Part shown: piece by piece, positions 1 through 10,356 of the stretch
How the letters are laid out: each line of letters opens with the position of its first letter
Numbering within the stretch: the stretch's first letter is position 1
DNA from: Shouchella tritolerans
GTDB taxonomy: Bacteria; Bacillota; Bacilli; Bacillales; Bacillaceae_D
DNA: 64,000 nt
NCBI RefSeq assembly: GCF_025770735.1
Contig: NZ_JAODPB010000004.1
Location: 62,001-126,000, forward strand
Direction: 5' to 3'
The notes under the pieces: model-generated
The model's input: the letters and a program-made list of their open reading frames with translations, nothing else
Told to the model about the DNA's origin: nothing
The model's database searches: none
Made by a program: the position numbers and the translations under genes

Positions 1-921
1 ATTTGAAATCGTCGCCCGGTCAGCAAGAGGCATATCGGCAAGGCCAGGGCCAAAGTATTCGACAAATTTGCCGACAACATTCTTTTTACGCAACACTTGC
101 GTCACTTTTAAAGCGACATCCGTTGCCGTTGTCCCACTTGGCAGTGAGCCTGTAAATTTCAAGCCAATCACTTCAGGAACCGGGAAGTAAGAAGGCTGTC
201 CAAGCATGCCAGCTTCCGCCTCAATGCCGCCAACACCCCAACCGAGGACACCCAAACCGTTAATCATGGTCGTATGGGAATCGGTTCCCACTAAAGTGTC
301 TGGAAACGCAACTGTTTCGCCGTCCTGTTCAACAGCATGGACAACGTTGGCAATGTACTCTAAATTCACTTGGTGGACAATACCGGTCGCTGGTGGCACG
401 GCATTGTAATTGTCGAACGCTTTTTTGGCCCAATTTAAAAATTGGTAGCGCTCTGCATTGCGTTCAAATTCCAAATTCATATTATGAAGCAATGAGTCGT
501 CTGTTCCGAACTTGTCAACTTGGACAGAGTGGTCAATGACAAGGTCGACTGGGATTTCCGGATTGATTTGGTCGGGATTCCCTCCGAGGTCAGCCATTGC
601 TTTGCGGAGCGCAGCTAAGTCGACGACAGCCGGGACGCCAGTAAAATCTTGGAGAATAACACGTGAAGGCTTAAACGGGACGTCGATCTCCTTTACGTCC
701 TTTGTCCCCCATTTTGCTAGGTTTTCAACATGCTCTTTTTTAATGACATAATCATCGTACTGCCTTAACACGGATTCAAGCAGGACTTTAACGGAATAAG
801 GCAGCTTGCTCACTTTTCCGATCCCGGCTTTTTCCAACGCATCAAGCGCATAGTAATGGTATGTTTTCCCATTCAGGTCAAAAGAAGACTTAGCATTAAA
901 CACGTCTTGTTTTTTTGACAT
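1..921 (-). CDS. citB: Aconitate hydratase, N-terminal part (runs off the window)
   Basis: TCA-cycle enzyme that isomerises citrate to isocitrate through a 4Fe-4S cluster; the Bacillus form is also an RNA-binding regulator in iron-poor cells. The 307 visible codons include the family motif [17 protein letters not shown] and the DHSVQVD segment typical of AcnA/CitB. The ATG at 921 follows an AAGGGGG ribosome site. About 600 codons, including the cluster cysteines, lie beyond the left edge. The neighbour sspP, divergent here, is also beside citB in B. subtilis. Family identity is seen in sequence; the moonlighting role is known only from homologues. Confidence 0.97.
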   Translation of the reverse strand, partial: MSKKQDVFNAKSSFDLNGKTYHYYALDALEKAGIGKVSKLPYSVKVLLESVLRQYDDYVIKKEHVENLAKWGTKDVKEIDVPFKPSRVILQDFTGVPAVVDLAALRKAMADLGGNPDQINPEIPVDLVIDHSVQVDKFGTDDSLLHNMNLEFERNAERYQFLNWAKKAFDNYNAVPPATGIVHQVNLEYIANVVHAVEQDGETVAFPDTLVGTDSHTTMINGLGVLGWGVGGIEAEAGMLGQPSYFPVPEVIGLKFTGSLPSGTTATDVALKVTQVLRKKNVVGKFVEYFGPGLADMPLADRATISN

Positions 922-1141
922 CGAAAGACCCCCTTATCAGCATTATCATAACGTATTATGAGAGCGTTGTCTAAAGATTTACCCATCCGTAAGCGCTTTT
1001 ACAAACAGGCGTTCAGGAAGATTTCCCTTCATTAGGATAGCAAAAGTTGCGCCAAGTTTAAATCTTTTTTCGACAAAAACATTAAATTTGAATAGAAAAA
1101 ATGGTTGCCGCCTTATACTAATGGGGAAGGAGGAGTGCTTC

Positions 1142-1279
1142 ATGACGGAACGCCATACGTTTAAAAGCCAACGCCGCAACCAGCCAAAAGGCAAGCAAGG
1201 AAGCGGACAGCCAGAACCATTGAGTGGCTCACACAAAACAAAAAAAGCCAACCAAGTTAATCAAACAAATGGCGAATAA
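1142..1279 (+). CDS. sspP: Small acid-soluble spore protein P
   Basis: A 45-residue basic, Gln/Asn/Lys-rich peptide containing QPEPLSGSHKTKK, which matches the SspP (CotL) core GQPEPLDGSKKVK known from B. subtilis. SspP is a minor forespore protein of the SASP class whose exact role is unclear. I start it at ATG 1142, eight bases after GGAGGAG; the longer in-frame opening at 1088 has no ribosome site. Its position next to citB and before yneK agrees with the B. subtilis order. The usual companion sspO is not present here. Expected to be transcribed in the forespore (family knowledge). Confidence 0.85.
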   Translation: MTERHTFKSQRRNQPKGKQGSGQPEPLSGSHKTKKANQVNQTNGE

Positions 1280-1354
1280 TGATGAAAGTCCGCCCATACG
1301 CTTTTTTTTCGCTTGCATAGACTAGAACATACCTTGTTAAAAGGAGGTTCAACT

Positions 1355-1435
1355 ATGAGCGGATATGGTGGAGGCTTTGCTCTTATCGTTGTTTTGTTTA
1401 TCTTGCTAGTAATTGTCGGCGCAAGCTGGTTCTAA
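1355..1435 (+). CDS. YjcZ-type small membrane (sporulation) peptide
   Basis: A 26-residue peptide with the hallmark start MSGYGGGFALIVVLFILL and end GASWF, which is the YjcZ family pattern of a Gly/Tyr head followed by one transmembrane helix. These peptides are usually annotated as sporulation proteins, and the related SscA affects coat assembly. AAGGAGG lies at 1341-1347, eight bases before the ATG, and a strong rho-independent hairpin follows directly, so this is a complete tiny gene. The exact function is unknown. Confidence 0.8.
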   Translation: MSGYGGGFALIVVLFILLVIVGASWF

Positions 1436-1440
1436 TCTCG

Positions 1441-1466
1441 TAAAAGGCTGCCATTGCAGCCTTTTA
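1441..1466 (+). terminator. Rho-independent terminator after the YjcZ-type gene
   Basis: Arms AAAAGGCTGC and GCAGCCTTTT around the loop CATT, ending in a short T tract, just past the stop codon of the small gene. Confidence 0.85.
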
Positions 1467-1478
1467 TCGCATTTTCCT

Positions 1479-1673
1479 TTACGCAGTCCAGCCAGGCTCG
1501 TACGTATAAACAACCGTACCGAAATGTTTGGCTGCCCCTCGAAAGCTTTTCATATCCTCTTGTTTCGTCAATACGTTGCGAAACACTGGAAACTCTTCTT
1601 TTGAAACCGTCACTTCGGTTACTTCCTTCGTCCGTAATGCTTGCAGCAATTGCTCTGCTTTTTCTTCTGTCAT
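1479..1673 (-). CDS. Conserved hypothetical protein, 64 residues
   Basis: I do not recognise the family with certainty. The product is soluble and charged, begins MTEEKAEQLLQALRTKE, and looks like an alpha-helical head followed by a beta-rich tail (TVVYTYEPG). There is no signal peptide or membrane segment. AAGGGGG stands eight to nine bases before the ATG at 1673, a good ribosome site, and no other frame in the stretch offers a better gene. It is convergent with the YjcZ-type gene and shares the gap that holds that gene's terminator. Real gene likely; function unknown. Confidence 0.6.
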   Translation of the reverse strand: MTEEKAEQLLQALRTKEVTEVTVSKEEFPVFRNVLTKQEDMKSFRGAAKHFGTVVYTYEPGWTA

Positions 1674-1823
1674 TATCCAGCCCCCTTGATCAACGCAACA
1701 GTAAAGTCAATATACGTTAGCGAGAACCTATTTTACTCAAGCGAAAAAACGCCATGTTGCTAGCGCCTATACCCATTTTATGATACAGTGAATGCGAAGA
1801 ACAAGCAAAATGGGAGGATGAAC

Positions 1824-2288
1824 ATGTCAGGCTGGGATTGGTTTATGAGTTTTATTATTCTATGGACGTTCATCTTGCTTGGACTCATGCTCATCGGTGG
1901 CTATTTTATGTTCCGCAAATTTTTAAAGCGCTTGCCAAAAGCGGATGGCAAATCGATTCTTGATTGGCAAGAACATTACATTAACCAAGCATTGCCTCTA
2001 TGGGGAGAAGACCAACGTACGTTGCTTAATGAACTCGTTGAGCCTGTCCCCGAACTGTTCCGCGATGTTGCAAAGGAAAAGATCGCCGGGAAAATTAGCG
2101 AGATTGCCATTAAAGAAAAAGCGACTACATTGACGCTCGACATGATGATCCGCGGCTACATTATCGCTACCCCAAAACGCGACCATAAATTCTTGATTAA
2201 AAAACTAACGGAAAAAGAAATTGATTTGGCTCCGTACGAACATTTGCTTGATCGGAATGCAGAAAGCCGTAAAATGAACGCACAATGA
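1824..2288 (+). CDS. yneK: DUF2621 membrane protein YneK
   Basis: A 154-residue protein with one N-terminal transmembrane helix (about residues 8-30, FIILWTFILLGLMLIGGYFMF) and a basic cytoplasmic tail, which is the DUF2621/YneK architecture. In B. subtilis yneK lies near ccdA, cotM, sspP and citB, and that order is partly kept here. I start at ATG 1824 because GGGAGG at 1812-1817 is six bases upstream; the alternative ATG at 1818 is too close and the start at 1788 has no ribosome site. Function is unknown in the family. Confidence 0.8.
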   Translation: MSGWDWFMSFIILWTFILLGLMLIGGYFMFRKFLKRLPKADGKSILDWQEHYINQALPLWGEDQRTLLNELVEPVPELFRDVAKEKIAGKISEIAIKEKATTLTLDMMIRGYIIATPKRDHKFLIKKLTEKEIDLAPYEHLLDRNAESRKMNAQ

Positions 2289-2292
2289 CGGT

Positions 2293-2323
2293 AAGCCTGT
2301 TGGCCAGTGGCCGGACAGGCTTA
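2293..2323. terminator. Bidirectional terminator between yneK and the ABC exporter
   Basis: Arms AAGCCTGTTGGCC and GGCCGGACAGGCTT with the loop AGT lie between two convergent genes and can serve both. Confidence 0.75.
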
Positions 2324-2329
2324 GTCGAT

Positions 2330-4114
2330 TTATATAGCGGCTGTTTTTTCTCTAGCTTGTAGCAAATACATTTTATAATAGAGCCCTTTTTTGCGTAGCA
2401 ACTCCTCATGGGAGCCTTGTTCCACAATCTCTCCTCGGTGGAGAACCAAAATTCGGTCAGCGTGCTTTATCGTCGAAAGGCGATGGGCAATGGCAATCGT
2501 CGTCCGGTTTTGCTCCATGGCAACAAGTGCTTTTTGAATCGCTTCTTCTGTCTCCGTATCAACCATAGCCGTCGCTTCATCGAGGACAAGGATAGGCGGG
2601 TCGGCTATCATCGTTCGTGCAAAGGAAAGCAGTTGCCGTTCGCCACTAGAAAACGTTCCTCCCCTTTCAGTCATTTCCGTATGATAGCCGTCAGGCAACT
2701 TATGAATGAATGCATCAGCGCCGACAAAAGCGGCAGCAGCTTCTACATCAGCTTGGGTATACCCGTCACGCGAGAGCGTAATATTGCTGGCAATTGTACC
2801 GCTATACATAAACGGGTCTTGTAACACAAGACCGACTTTTTGCCGCAGCTCTTCCTCTGGATAGGCGGATAACTCGCTATTGTCTATGCGAATAGAGCCT
2901 TGCTTCAGCGGATAAAAACGGAGCAACAAATGAATGATGGAGCTTTTCCCGCTACCAGTGTGGCCAACAATGGCAAGTGTCTCGCCTTTTTTGACGGTAA
3001 ATGAAATGTTTTTTAGTACATCCGTTTTCCCATCATAAGAAAAAGTCACATTGTCAAATTCAATTTCACCCTCTGCCATTTGCGGCCTGTCATCCCCCTG
3101 TTTACCTGGGGCAAACTCCTGTTGGTCCATTAAACGGAAGACGCGCCCAGCTGAAACAATCGCTTGTTGGAATAAAGATAGCCGCTGCATCATTTGGTTG
3201 ACCGGCTCAAAAAAACGATCAAGATAATTAACAAAAGCATACAAAACGCCAATCTCTACTGGACCAGCAAAGGAGCCAAAGCCAAAGTACAAAAGAATGA
3301 TGGCAATGGCAAGGTGGCTTAACACATCGACGATCGGCCTAAGAAGCAAGCCGTCTGCTTTCATCGCCCGAAACCCTGCGCGGTAATGGGATTCATTTGT
3401 GTCCGCAAATTCTTTTTGCAGGCGCTTCTCTTGCCGGAACGCTTGAATAATGGCCATCCCTTGGATCGACTCGCTCAACTTCGCATTGATCTCACTCAAT
3501 TTGGCGCTAACTTGTTCATAGAACCGAGAGCTGATTTTACGGTACATGCCAACTACTGCAAGAAGCAGCGGCAGAAAAGCCAAACAATAGAAGGCGAGTG
3601 TCGCATTTAAGTAAAACATGGCCAAAAACGTCCCAATTATAAATACGCTGTTTTTGACAAAGACAGCGAGCACGCTAACATATAGTTCCTTGATGGCTTC
3701 GGTGTCGTTTGTAATTCGTGAAATAAGGGCGCCACCAGGCATGCGGTCAAAAAAAGACAGCCCTAACTTTTGCACGTGGGCAAATACATCGAGCCGCAAT
3801 GCTTGGACAATGTTTAACGCAATCCGCCAAAAAAGGACGCTTTGAACATACTGGCCAACCACAGCCGCTACTAATAACCCTACATACAAGACCGAAAGCG
3901 CCAACAGTGGTTTAAGTTCAAATAATTGCGGAGTTAAATAATCATCAATAAAGCGGGCAATCAAAATCGGTTGCAGCAGTTCCGCTCCGGCGGCCACCAT
4001 CATAATGGCAAGGGCCAGCATGAACCGCTTCTTATGCGGGCTGGTGTAACAGAGAAGTCGCCAAAAAACGGCTCGCTGCTCACGTCCTGTCATCACGCCA
4101 TCTGTATGTTTCAT
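2330..4114 (-). CDS. Heterodimeric ABC exporter, subunit with the consensus Walker B Glu (BmrD/MdlB type)
   Basis: Half-size multidrug-type exporter of 594 residues: an N-terminal six-helix membrane domain (about 1-320) and a C-terminal nucleotide-binding domain. The NBD has Walker A GHTGSGKSS, Walker B ILVLDEAT with the catalytic Glu, and the H-loop AHRLS. Its signature motif is degenerate, FSSGE instead of LSGGQ. The ATG overlaps the stop of the upstream subunit (ATGA), so the two are translationally coupled and surely form a heterodimer. It resembles YheH/BmrD and YfiC of Bacillus. Substrate unknown; drug or lipid export is inferred from the family. Confidence 0.88.
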   Translation of the reverse strand: MKHTDGVMTGREQRAVFWRLLCYTSPHKKRFMLALAIMMVAAGAELLQPILIARFIDDYLTPQLFELKPLLALSVLYVGLLVAAVVGQYVQSVLFWRIALNIVQALRLDVFAHVQKLGLSFFDRMPGGALISRITNDTEAIKELYVSVLAVFVKNSVFIIGTFLAMFYLNATLAFYCLAFLPLLLAVVGMYRKISSRFYEQVSAKLSEINAKLSESIQGMAIIQAFRQEKRLQKEFADTNESHYRAGFRAMKADGLLLRPIVDVLSHLAIAIILLYFGFGSFAGPVEIGVLYAFVNYLDRFFEPVNQMMQRLSLFQQAIVSAGRVFRLMDQQEFAPGKQGDDRPQMAEGEIEFDNVTFSYDGKTDVLKNISFTVKKGETLAIVGHTGSGKSSIIHLLLRFYPLKQGSIRIDNSELSAYPEEELRQKVGLVLQDPFMYSGTIASNITLSRDGYTQADVEAAAAFVGADAFIHKLPDGYHTEMTERGGTFSSGERQLLSFARTMIADPPILVLDEATAMVDTETEEAIQKALVAMEQNRTTIAIAHRLSTIKHADRILVLHRGEIVEQGSHEELLRKKGLYYKMYLLQAREKTAAI

Positions 4115-5865
4115 TCATTCTCCCCCTGTTCCACGGCCGATTCTAGCTGCTGGCGCTCATACATTTCTTTGTACCAGCCACCTTGTTGCATTAGTTCAGC
4201 ATGAGTGCCTGATTGGCTAACCTTTCCGTCTGCAAGCACGAGAATAAGGGAGGCGTGGCTAATCGCACTTAAGCGGTGGGCCGTCATGATAATCGTCCGT
4301 TCCCGTTTTTCTGTTTGAAGGGCTTGTAAAATCGCTTCCTCTGTTTTCGCATCGACAGCTGACAGGGCATCGTCAAGTACGAGCAAAGTTGGGTCGCTTA
4401 ACAGCGTCCGCGCAATGGAAATTCGCTGCTTTTGCCCACCAGAAAGGGTCACGCCCCGCTCTCCTACAACGGTGTCATAACCAGCAGGGAAACGAACAAT
4501 GTCTTCATGCACTTGCGCTAACTTGCACACAGCGATAATTTCTGCCATTGACGCTTCTGGCTTCGCAAAAGCGACGTTTTCAGCAATGGTCGCTGAGAAA
4601 AGAAAATGTTCTTGGGGTACAAGGCCAAATGCCTCTTTGATACGACTAAGTTGATAAGCTCGAATCGAATGACCATCAATGAGGATATCCCCCTCCGTAA
4701 CATCGATTGTTCGCTGCAACAGTGACAACAATGTTGTTTTGCCGCTGCCTGTCCTTCCGACAATGCCAAGTGTCCCCCCTTTTGGCAAGGAAAAAGCGAC
4801 ATGTTCAAGGACATTTGGTCCGTCTAGCGAATAGCGAAAAGAGTCAATACGGACATCGATCTCGCCTTGGATGGCCAAATCAAGTGCCTGTTCGCTTTCA
4901 TGAATGTCTGATTTTTCATTCAACACAGCGCGGATGCGGTCATACGATGCATGCCCCCTTTCAACTACATTAAAGAACATGCCAATCGCCAACATCGGCC
5001 AGATCAAAAGGCCTAAGTAAACGAAAAAAGACGTCAACTGGCCAATTGTCATAGTCCCATCAGCTACAAAAAAACTACCAACAGCTACTGCTAGCAAATA
5101 ACAACTGCCGATCACAATCGTAATCGTCGGATCAAACAACGCATCGATCCTCGCGACAGCCATGTTCTTTTCGACAACATGGGCTGACTTTTGCGCAAAA
5201 CGGGAAACCTCTTCTTGTTCACGGCCAAATGCTTTTGTTACTTTCATTCCGCCTATACTTTCTTGAACGGTGTTGTTTAAAGCACTAAAGGCAGCTTGTG
5301 CACCAGCAAAACGACGATGAAGCAATTTCCCATAATAACTCGTTAACAGCGCCATCAACGGCAATGGCAACAATGTGATGAACGTTAACTGCCAACTGAT
5401 CGAAACAGCCATTGTCACTACGACCATCCCACCTAGCAAGCACGCGTCCACTATCGTTAACACGCCTTCCCCAGCAGTGGCTTGGACAGCGCGCACGTCG
5501 TTTGTGGAGACAGCCATCAAGTCCCCCGTTGTCCGCTTATGGTAAAAGGAAGCAGGCATGTTCGTAAAATGCCGATACAAATCGAAGCGAATTTGCCGAG
5601 CTAACTTCAGCGACGTCCCAAAAATGAGTAAACGCCACAAAAAACGCAATATGTATAAAACAACAGCAATCCCCACTATCAAGCCAACCTCATTTAACAA
5701 TGCCGAAGGCGTTAAGCTAGCGTCGGCAATCCCATCGACAACTTCCCCAATCACACGAGGAGGAATCAGCGATAAAAAAGAGACAACTGCAAGCACTGCA
5801 ATCCCGCTTGCATAAGCCCGCCAATGTTTTTTAAAAAACCAGTTTAAGTCGACAAAAACCCGCAT
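4111..5865 (-). CDS. Heterodimeric ABC exporter, subunit with degenerate Walker B (BmrC/MdlA type)
   Basis: 584-residue partner of the preceding exporter half, with six predicted membrane helices and a C-terminal NBD. Walker A is GRTGSGKTT and the signature is the canonical LSGGQKQR. Walker B reads LLVLDDALSAVD, so the catalytic Glu is Asp. That change, with the FSSGE signature of the partner, falls in one composite ATP site, as in BmrCD and TM287/288. I start at ATG 5865, seven bases after GGAGG; the track-length GTG start at 5880 overlaps that ribosome site. It comes first in a two-gene operon. Confidence 0.88.
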   Translation of the reverse strand: MRVFVDLNWFFKKHWRAYASGIAVLAVVSFLSLIPPRVIGEVVDGIADASLTPSALLNEVGLIVGIAVVLYILRFLWRLLIFGTSLKLARQIRFDLYRHFTNMPASFYHKRTTGDLMAVSTNDVRAVQATAGEGVLTIVDACLLGGMVVVTMAVSISWQLTFITLLPLPLMALLTSYYGKLLHRRFAGAQAAFSALNNTVQESIGGMKVTKAFGREQEEVSRFAQKSAHVVEKNMAVARIDALFDPTITIVIGSCYLLAVAVGSFFVADGTMTIGQLTSFFVYLGLLIWPMLAIGMFFNVVERGHASYDRIRAVLNEKSDIHESEQALDLAIQGEIDVRIDSFRYSLDGPNVLEHVAFSLPKGGTLGIVGRTGSGKTTLLSLLQRTIDVTEGDILIDGHSIRAYQLSRIKEAFGLVPQEHFLFSATIAENVAFAKPEASMAEIIAVCKLAQVHEDIVRFPAGYDTVVGERGVTLSGGQKQRISIARTLLSDPTLLVLDDALSAVDAKTEEAILQALQTEKRERTIIMTAHRLSAISHASLILVLADGKVSQSGTHAELMQQGGWYKEMYERQQLESAVEQGENE

Positions 5866-5927
5866 ATCCCTGCCTCCCACTTGGATCGATTCAGTAAAAA
5901 TTCATATTATTAAAAAACTAAATGACA

Positions 5928-5960
5928 GTGAACACCCTGCCGCTCAGACAGGGTGTTCAC
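5928..5960 (-). terminator. Terminator after yneF
   Basis: Twelve-base perfect arms GTGAACACCCTG and CAGGGTGTTCAC lie immediately downstream of the yneF stop, with T-rich sequence further on in the minus direction. Confidence 0.75.
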
Positions 5961-6176
5961 TTATTTAGACTGTTGCTTTTGCATCGCTTTCATCATTTGC
6001 GTGATTTTCTTCTGCGACGGATTTTGACCCATTTGTTGCATCATGACACGCAACATCTGTTCATTGATTGGCGGATTTTTTTTCAAATAGGACATCATTG
6101 TTTTGCGGGCAATGAAAAAACCAATGGCTAATCCCGCAAGAACAGCGACTGTATAGCCGATAATATGCCAAACCAT
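5961..6176 (-). CDS. yneF: UPF0154 membrane protein YneF
   Basis: A 71-residue protein with one N-terminal membrane helix ([19 protein letters not shown]) and a basic tail containing the family signature [19 protein letters not shown] and [11 protein letters not shown], which is diagnostic of UPF0154/YneF. Length fits the family (about 72). It lies just downstream of sirA on the same strand, as in B. subtilis. AAGGAGG precedes the ATG at 6176. Function unknown; the conserved MMQQMGQ.PS segment is typical of the whole family. Confidence 0.9.
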   Translation of the reverse strand: MVWHIIGYTVAVLAGLAIGFFIARKTMMSYLKKNPPINEQMLRVMMQQMGQNPSQKKITQMMKAMQKQQSK

Positions 6177-6330
6177 TCCTGCTTCTTCCTCCTTAACCCT
6201 TCTTGTTAGCTCTTATACAACCTAATCTATTATACATGAGCCCTTTCTAATTTAAAAGGACTTGCGATTGATTCGGTCATTATTATTCAGGGAACGGACA
6301 GACACACGTCAAAATTAGCAAGCCTTTCCA

Positions 6331-6358
6331 TGAAAAAAAAGCGCGCTTAAAGCACGCG
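6331..6358 (-). terminator. Terminator overlapping the sirA stop
   Basis: On the minus strand GCGTGC-TTTAA-GCGCGC is followed by eight T residues; the TAA stop of sirA sits in the loop. Confidence 0.8.
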
Positions 6359-6775
6359 TTGTTTTTCAAAAGGTTGGAGCCAGCCAAACCGCCCATCTGC
6401 GACATTCACTGCAAAAAAATGACTGTTGACTTCCTTCAAAACATCAAACACAGTCGTCTCGGCACTTAAATCACCGATTGCTTCCAACTGAATGCTTTTA
6501 TCGCCAATCTCAACGAGGCATCTGTTTTTCTCATTAAACGTCGAACGCAGCTCATAACCATTTCCTTTTTTAAGTCCATACCGTTTATGCAGCGCTTCGT
6601 GGAGTTTGGCTTTCGGAAGCGGTTTCGTAATGTAATCCACTTGCCGATCGTAGATGTGCCGTTCGCTTTGCTTCGCCTTTGCCCGTTCTGTAAACAATTG
6701 AAACAGCTTGGCCTCTTTTCCTGAATAGGAAGCGGCCACTTCATCACTAAGCAAATAAAGCTCATAGTGCCTCAT
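6347..6775 (-). CDS. sirA: Sporulation inhibitor of replication SirA
   Basis: 142-residue protein resembling B. subtilis SirA (YneE, about 148 residues): start MRHYELYLLSDEVAASYSGK, middle DYITKPLP (compare QYITQPIP) and end FGWLQPFEK (compare YGWLNPVKE). SirA binds domain I of DnaA and blocks new initiation when cells commit to sporulation under Spo0A-P. Its place between tkt and yneF is the B. subtilis order. GGGAGG precedes the ATG at 6775. Assignment rests on motif likeness plus synteny. Confidence 0.88.
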   Translation of the reverse strand: MRHYELYLLSDEVAASYSGKEAKLFQLFTERAKAKQSERHIYDRQVDYITKPLPKAKLHEALHKRYGLKKGNGYELRSTFNEKNRCLVEIGDKSIQLEAIGDLSAETTVFDVLKEVNSHFFAVNVADGRFGWLQPFEKQRVL

Positions 6776-6867
6776 TGTCTATCGCCTCCCGGATAAGCTA
6801 CTGCTAGTATACACTTTTTGTTCTGAAATAACTGTCTTTTTTCGCTGAAATTGATCGCTAGTTTTGT

Positions 6868-6908
6868 CGAAAAAGAAAAAGGCTCAGGTAGAGCCTTTTT
6901 CTTTTTCG
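6868..6908 (-). terminator. Transketolase terminator
   Basis: Perfect 18-base arms (CGAAAAAGAAAAAGGCTC and its complement) around the loop AGGTA, 30 bases past the tkt stop. The arm itself provides the T tract. Confidence 0.9.
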
Positions 6909-6937
6909 TTACTCTTAATTAGGACAAAACAAATGCC

Positions 6938-8935
6938 TTATTTCTTTAATAACGCTTTTGCCCGTGAAACGACATTCTCAACCGTAAAGCCGAACTCAGC
7001 AATAACCGCTTCACCTGCGCCAGAAGCGCCAAACGTGTCAATGCCAAGCACGTCTCCTTCGTCACCTACGTATTTTGCCCATCCAAACGAAGAGCCCATT
7101 TCAATCGCCAGGCGCGCTTTTACATCTCTCGGAATCACCGCGTCTTTGTATTCCTGTGGCTGCTCCTCAAAACGATCCCAAGACGGCATGCTGACTACTG
7201 ACGCATCGATCCCCTCGTCAGCAAGTGCAGCTTGTGCTTTCACAGCTAGCGGTACTTCTGAACCAGTTGCCAACAGCACGATTTCCGGTTTATCTTTTGG
7301 CTCCGATACAATGTATGCCCCTTTTTTGACCCCTTCATAAGCCTTTTTGTCCGTACCTTTTAACGTATCGACATTTTGACGGCTAAGAACGAGCGCCGTT
7401 GGGCGGCCTTTCGACTCTAGTGCGATTTTCCAAGCAGCAGCCGTTTCATTTCCGTCACCTGGACGAACAACGGACAAGCCAGGCATCGCCCGCAATGCCG
7501 CAAGATGCTCTACCGGTTCATGGGTTGGACCGTCTTCGCCAACAGCGACGCTATCGTGAGTAAGCACATACGTGACTGGCACACCCATAAGCGCAGATAA
7601 GCGAATGGCCGGACGTAGGTAGTCGGAGAAGACAAAAAAGGTTCCTCCAAATACTTTCAATCCGCCGTGAAGCGCCATTCCGTTTAAGGCGGCCCCCATC
7701 GCAAATTCGCGGACACCAAACCAAATATTGCGCCCGCCATAGTTGTCGCGACTAAAGTTGCTTTCCCCTTTTAGCGTTGTTTTGTTTGAGCCAGCAAGGT
7801 CAGCAGAGCCGCCAAACAATTCAGGCGTGTGGGCTGCAAGGGCATTGAGCGCTTCGCCTGAAGAAGCCCGCGTTGCAAGGCTTGTCCCATGCTCATAGAC
7901 AGGCAAAGCTTGGTCAAATCCTTCTGGCAACTCCCCTGAGAAAGCGCGCTCGTACTGCGCAGCCAATTCAGGATTCTCTGCCTTGTATGCAGCAAACAAG
8001 TCGTTCCATTCTGCCTCTTTTGCTGCCCCATCTTCTTTAACCGCAGCAAAATAAGCTTTCACTTCCTCTGGAATGTAGAAGTCTTCCTCAAACGTCCACT
8101 TGTATGCTTCTTTTGTTAACTTTACTTCTTCAGCGCCAAGTGGAGATCCGTGCGAAGCCGATGAAGCTGCTTTGTTCGGTGAACCATAGCCAATGACTGT
8201 TTTGACTTCAATTAGAGTCGGACGGTCGACACTTTTTGCTTCTTCAATCGCGCGGTGAATTTCTTCCATGTCCGTGCCATCTTCTACACGAACAACATGC
8301 CAGCCGTAAGCTTTGAAACGGTCTTCCACACTCTCAGAGAACGATTCATGCAAATCGCCGTCAAGTGAAATGTCATTTGAATCATAAAGGAGAATTAAAC
8401 GTTCAAGCTTCAAGTGACCAGCTAACGAAGCCGCTTCTTGTGAAACGCCTTCCATTAGGTCGCCATCGCCGCAAATCGCATACGTATAATGGTCAACAAT
8501 CGGATATTTATCAGTATTGTATGTAGCGGCTAAATGGCGCTCTGCCATTGCCATACCGACTGCCATGGCAATCCCTTGCCCAAGCGGCCCTGTCGTTGCT
8601 TCGACTCCGTCTGTATGGCCGTATTCAGGATGGCCTGGTGTACGGCTGCCAAGCTGGCGGAAAGACTTCAAGTCGTCAAGCGTCACGTCGTATCCACTTA
8701 AATGGAGCAAACTATATAGCAGCATGGAACCATGGCCAGCAGAGAGTACGAAACGGTCGCGGTTTGACCACTTCGGGTTCGCAGGGTTGTGGTTCATATG
8801 CTTTGTCCACAAATTTAATGCCATCGGCGCTGCGCCCATCGGCATCCCTGGATGGCCGGAATTCGCTTTTTCAATGCTGTCGATTGATAGCGTACGGATT
8901 GTGTTAACAGCCAATTCTTCAACTTTTTTTGTCAA
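6938..8935 (-). CDS. tkt: Transketolase
   Basis: 665-residue thiamine-diphosphate enzyme of the non-oxidative pentose phosphate pathway, transferring two-carbon ketol units. The N-terminal domain has [12 protein letters not shown], the ThDP motif [18 protein letters not shown] (GDG followed by N-equivalent residues) and HGSPLGA. The Pyr domain has [16 protein letters not shown] and [18 protein letters not shown]. Full length for the family. The start codon is TTG at 8935, seven bases after AAAGGGTG; no ATG fits. Single-gene unit bounded by terminators, between ynzC and sirA as in B. subtilis. Confidence 0.97.
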   Translation of the reverse strand: MTKKVEELAVNTIRTLSIDSIEKANSGHPGMPMGAAPMALNLWTKHMNHNPANPKWSNRDRFVLSAGHGSMLLYSLLHLSGYDVTLDDLKSFRQLGSRTPGHPEYGHTDGVEATTGPLGQGIAMAVGMAMAERHLAATYNTDKYPIVDHYTYAICGDGDLMEGVSQEAASLAGHLKLERLILLYDSNDISLDGDLHESFSESVEDRFKAYGWHVVRVEDGTDMEEIHRAIEEAKSVDRPTLIEVKTVIGYGSPNKAASSASHGSPLGAEEVKLTKEAYKWTFEEDFYIPEEVKAYFAAVKEDGAAKEAEWNDLFAAYKAENPELAAQYERAFSGELPEGFDQALPVYEHGTSLATRASSGEALNALAAHTPELFGGSADLAGSNKTTLKGESNFSRDNYGGRNIWFGVREFAMGAALNGMALHGGLKVFGGTFFVFSDYLRPAIRLSALMGVPVTYVLTHDSVAVGEDGPTHEPVEHLAALRAMPGLSVVRPGDGNETAAAWKIALESKGRPTALVLSRQNVDTLKGTDKKAYEGVKKGAYIVSEPKDKPEIVLLATGSEVPLAVKAQAALADEGIDASVVSMPSWDRFEEQPQEYKDAVIPRDVKARLAIEMGSSFGWAKYVGDEGDVLGIDTFGASGAGEAVIAEFGFTVENVVSRAKALLKK

Positions 8936-8986
8936 TGGATAACACCCTTTCTGCTGCCTTCTTTCCCTCTCATCATATACTTTCTG

Positions 8987-9019
8987 AAAAAAATGTACAA
9001 GCCTGAGTAGACTTGTACA
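8987..9019 (-). terminator. Terminator after ynzC
   Basis: Arms TGTACAAG and CTTGTACA followed on the minus strand by seven T residues; it sits right at the ynzC stop. Confidence 0.85.
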
Positions 9020-9020
9020 G

Positions 9021-9266
9021 TTAATGCAATCGTTTATGTTTTTGCGCTTTGCTGTCCTTTAATTTTTGTGGAGTAACGTCATTTCCTTTCGCGTCGACGA
9101 CTTTTACGGTATGGAGATGGTCCGTAAACGACGAACGGAAAGCCGACAAATATTCGTTGCGGAGTGCTTTTTGTTCCATTGCTTGTTTTTTTGTCAAGCC
9201 AACTGTTTTTGATAGCTTTGACAATTCATTGATGCGATCAAGTTTTTCTTTTGACAACATCGTCAT
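9021..9266 (-). CDS. ynzC: DUF896 / UPF0291 protein YnzC
   Basis: 81-residue helical protein with the DUF896 signatures [25 protein letters not shown] and [15 protein letters not shown]. Family members are about 77 residues and form a two-helix bundle; in B. subtilis YnzC belongs to the LexA regulon together with yneA and yneB. Three possible starts cluster here (GTG 9269, ATG 9266, ATG 9260); AAAGG at 9273-9277 best fits ATG 9266. It follows yneB on the same strand, so SOS co-transcription is plausible, though a 215-base gap separates them. Confidence 0.88.
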   Translation of the reverse strand: MTMLSKEKLDRINELSKLSKTVGLTKKQAMEQKALRNEYLSAFRSSFTDHLHTVKVVDAKGNDVTPQKLKDSKAQKHKRLH

Positions 9267-9484
9267 CACCTACCTTTTGTTCGCCCCCATCATAGCATTC
9301 ATCCAACACGAGAGCAAACAATCAGCTTACGGCAGACTAGACGAACAATATCCACGCCTTGCCCCGCTCATAGCCCTGGAAGCGTCGTTCCATGCACAAG
9401 AAAACCGTCGCTCAATTCGCTTCTTCTCTCGCCCCGTGCCCCTGTCTAGCAACTGTTTATCATTCTTTGCTAACAACCACCAGC

Positions 9485-10201
<717 letters not shown>

Positions 10202-10356
10202 CTAACAGATAAGAACGAACTCAATCGCGCCAACGTTAATGCGGCATTGCCATCGTCCTCAACCTATTTATTTTATCAACAAAGGGCCTCCGACCTAAAG
10301 GCTTTCACTCCTCTGCTTAGCACAACCCTTCCAATTATGTTTTTGCTGTTGTATTC

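Noticed and set aside
979-1251. 90-codon minus-strand frame opposite sspP
   Set aside because: Antisense shadow of sspP and its upstream region.
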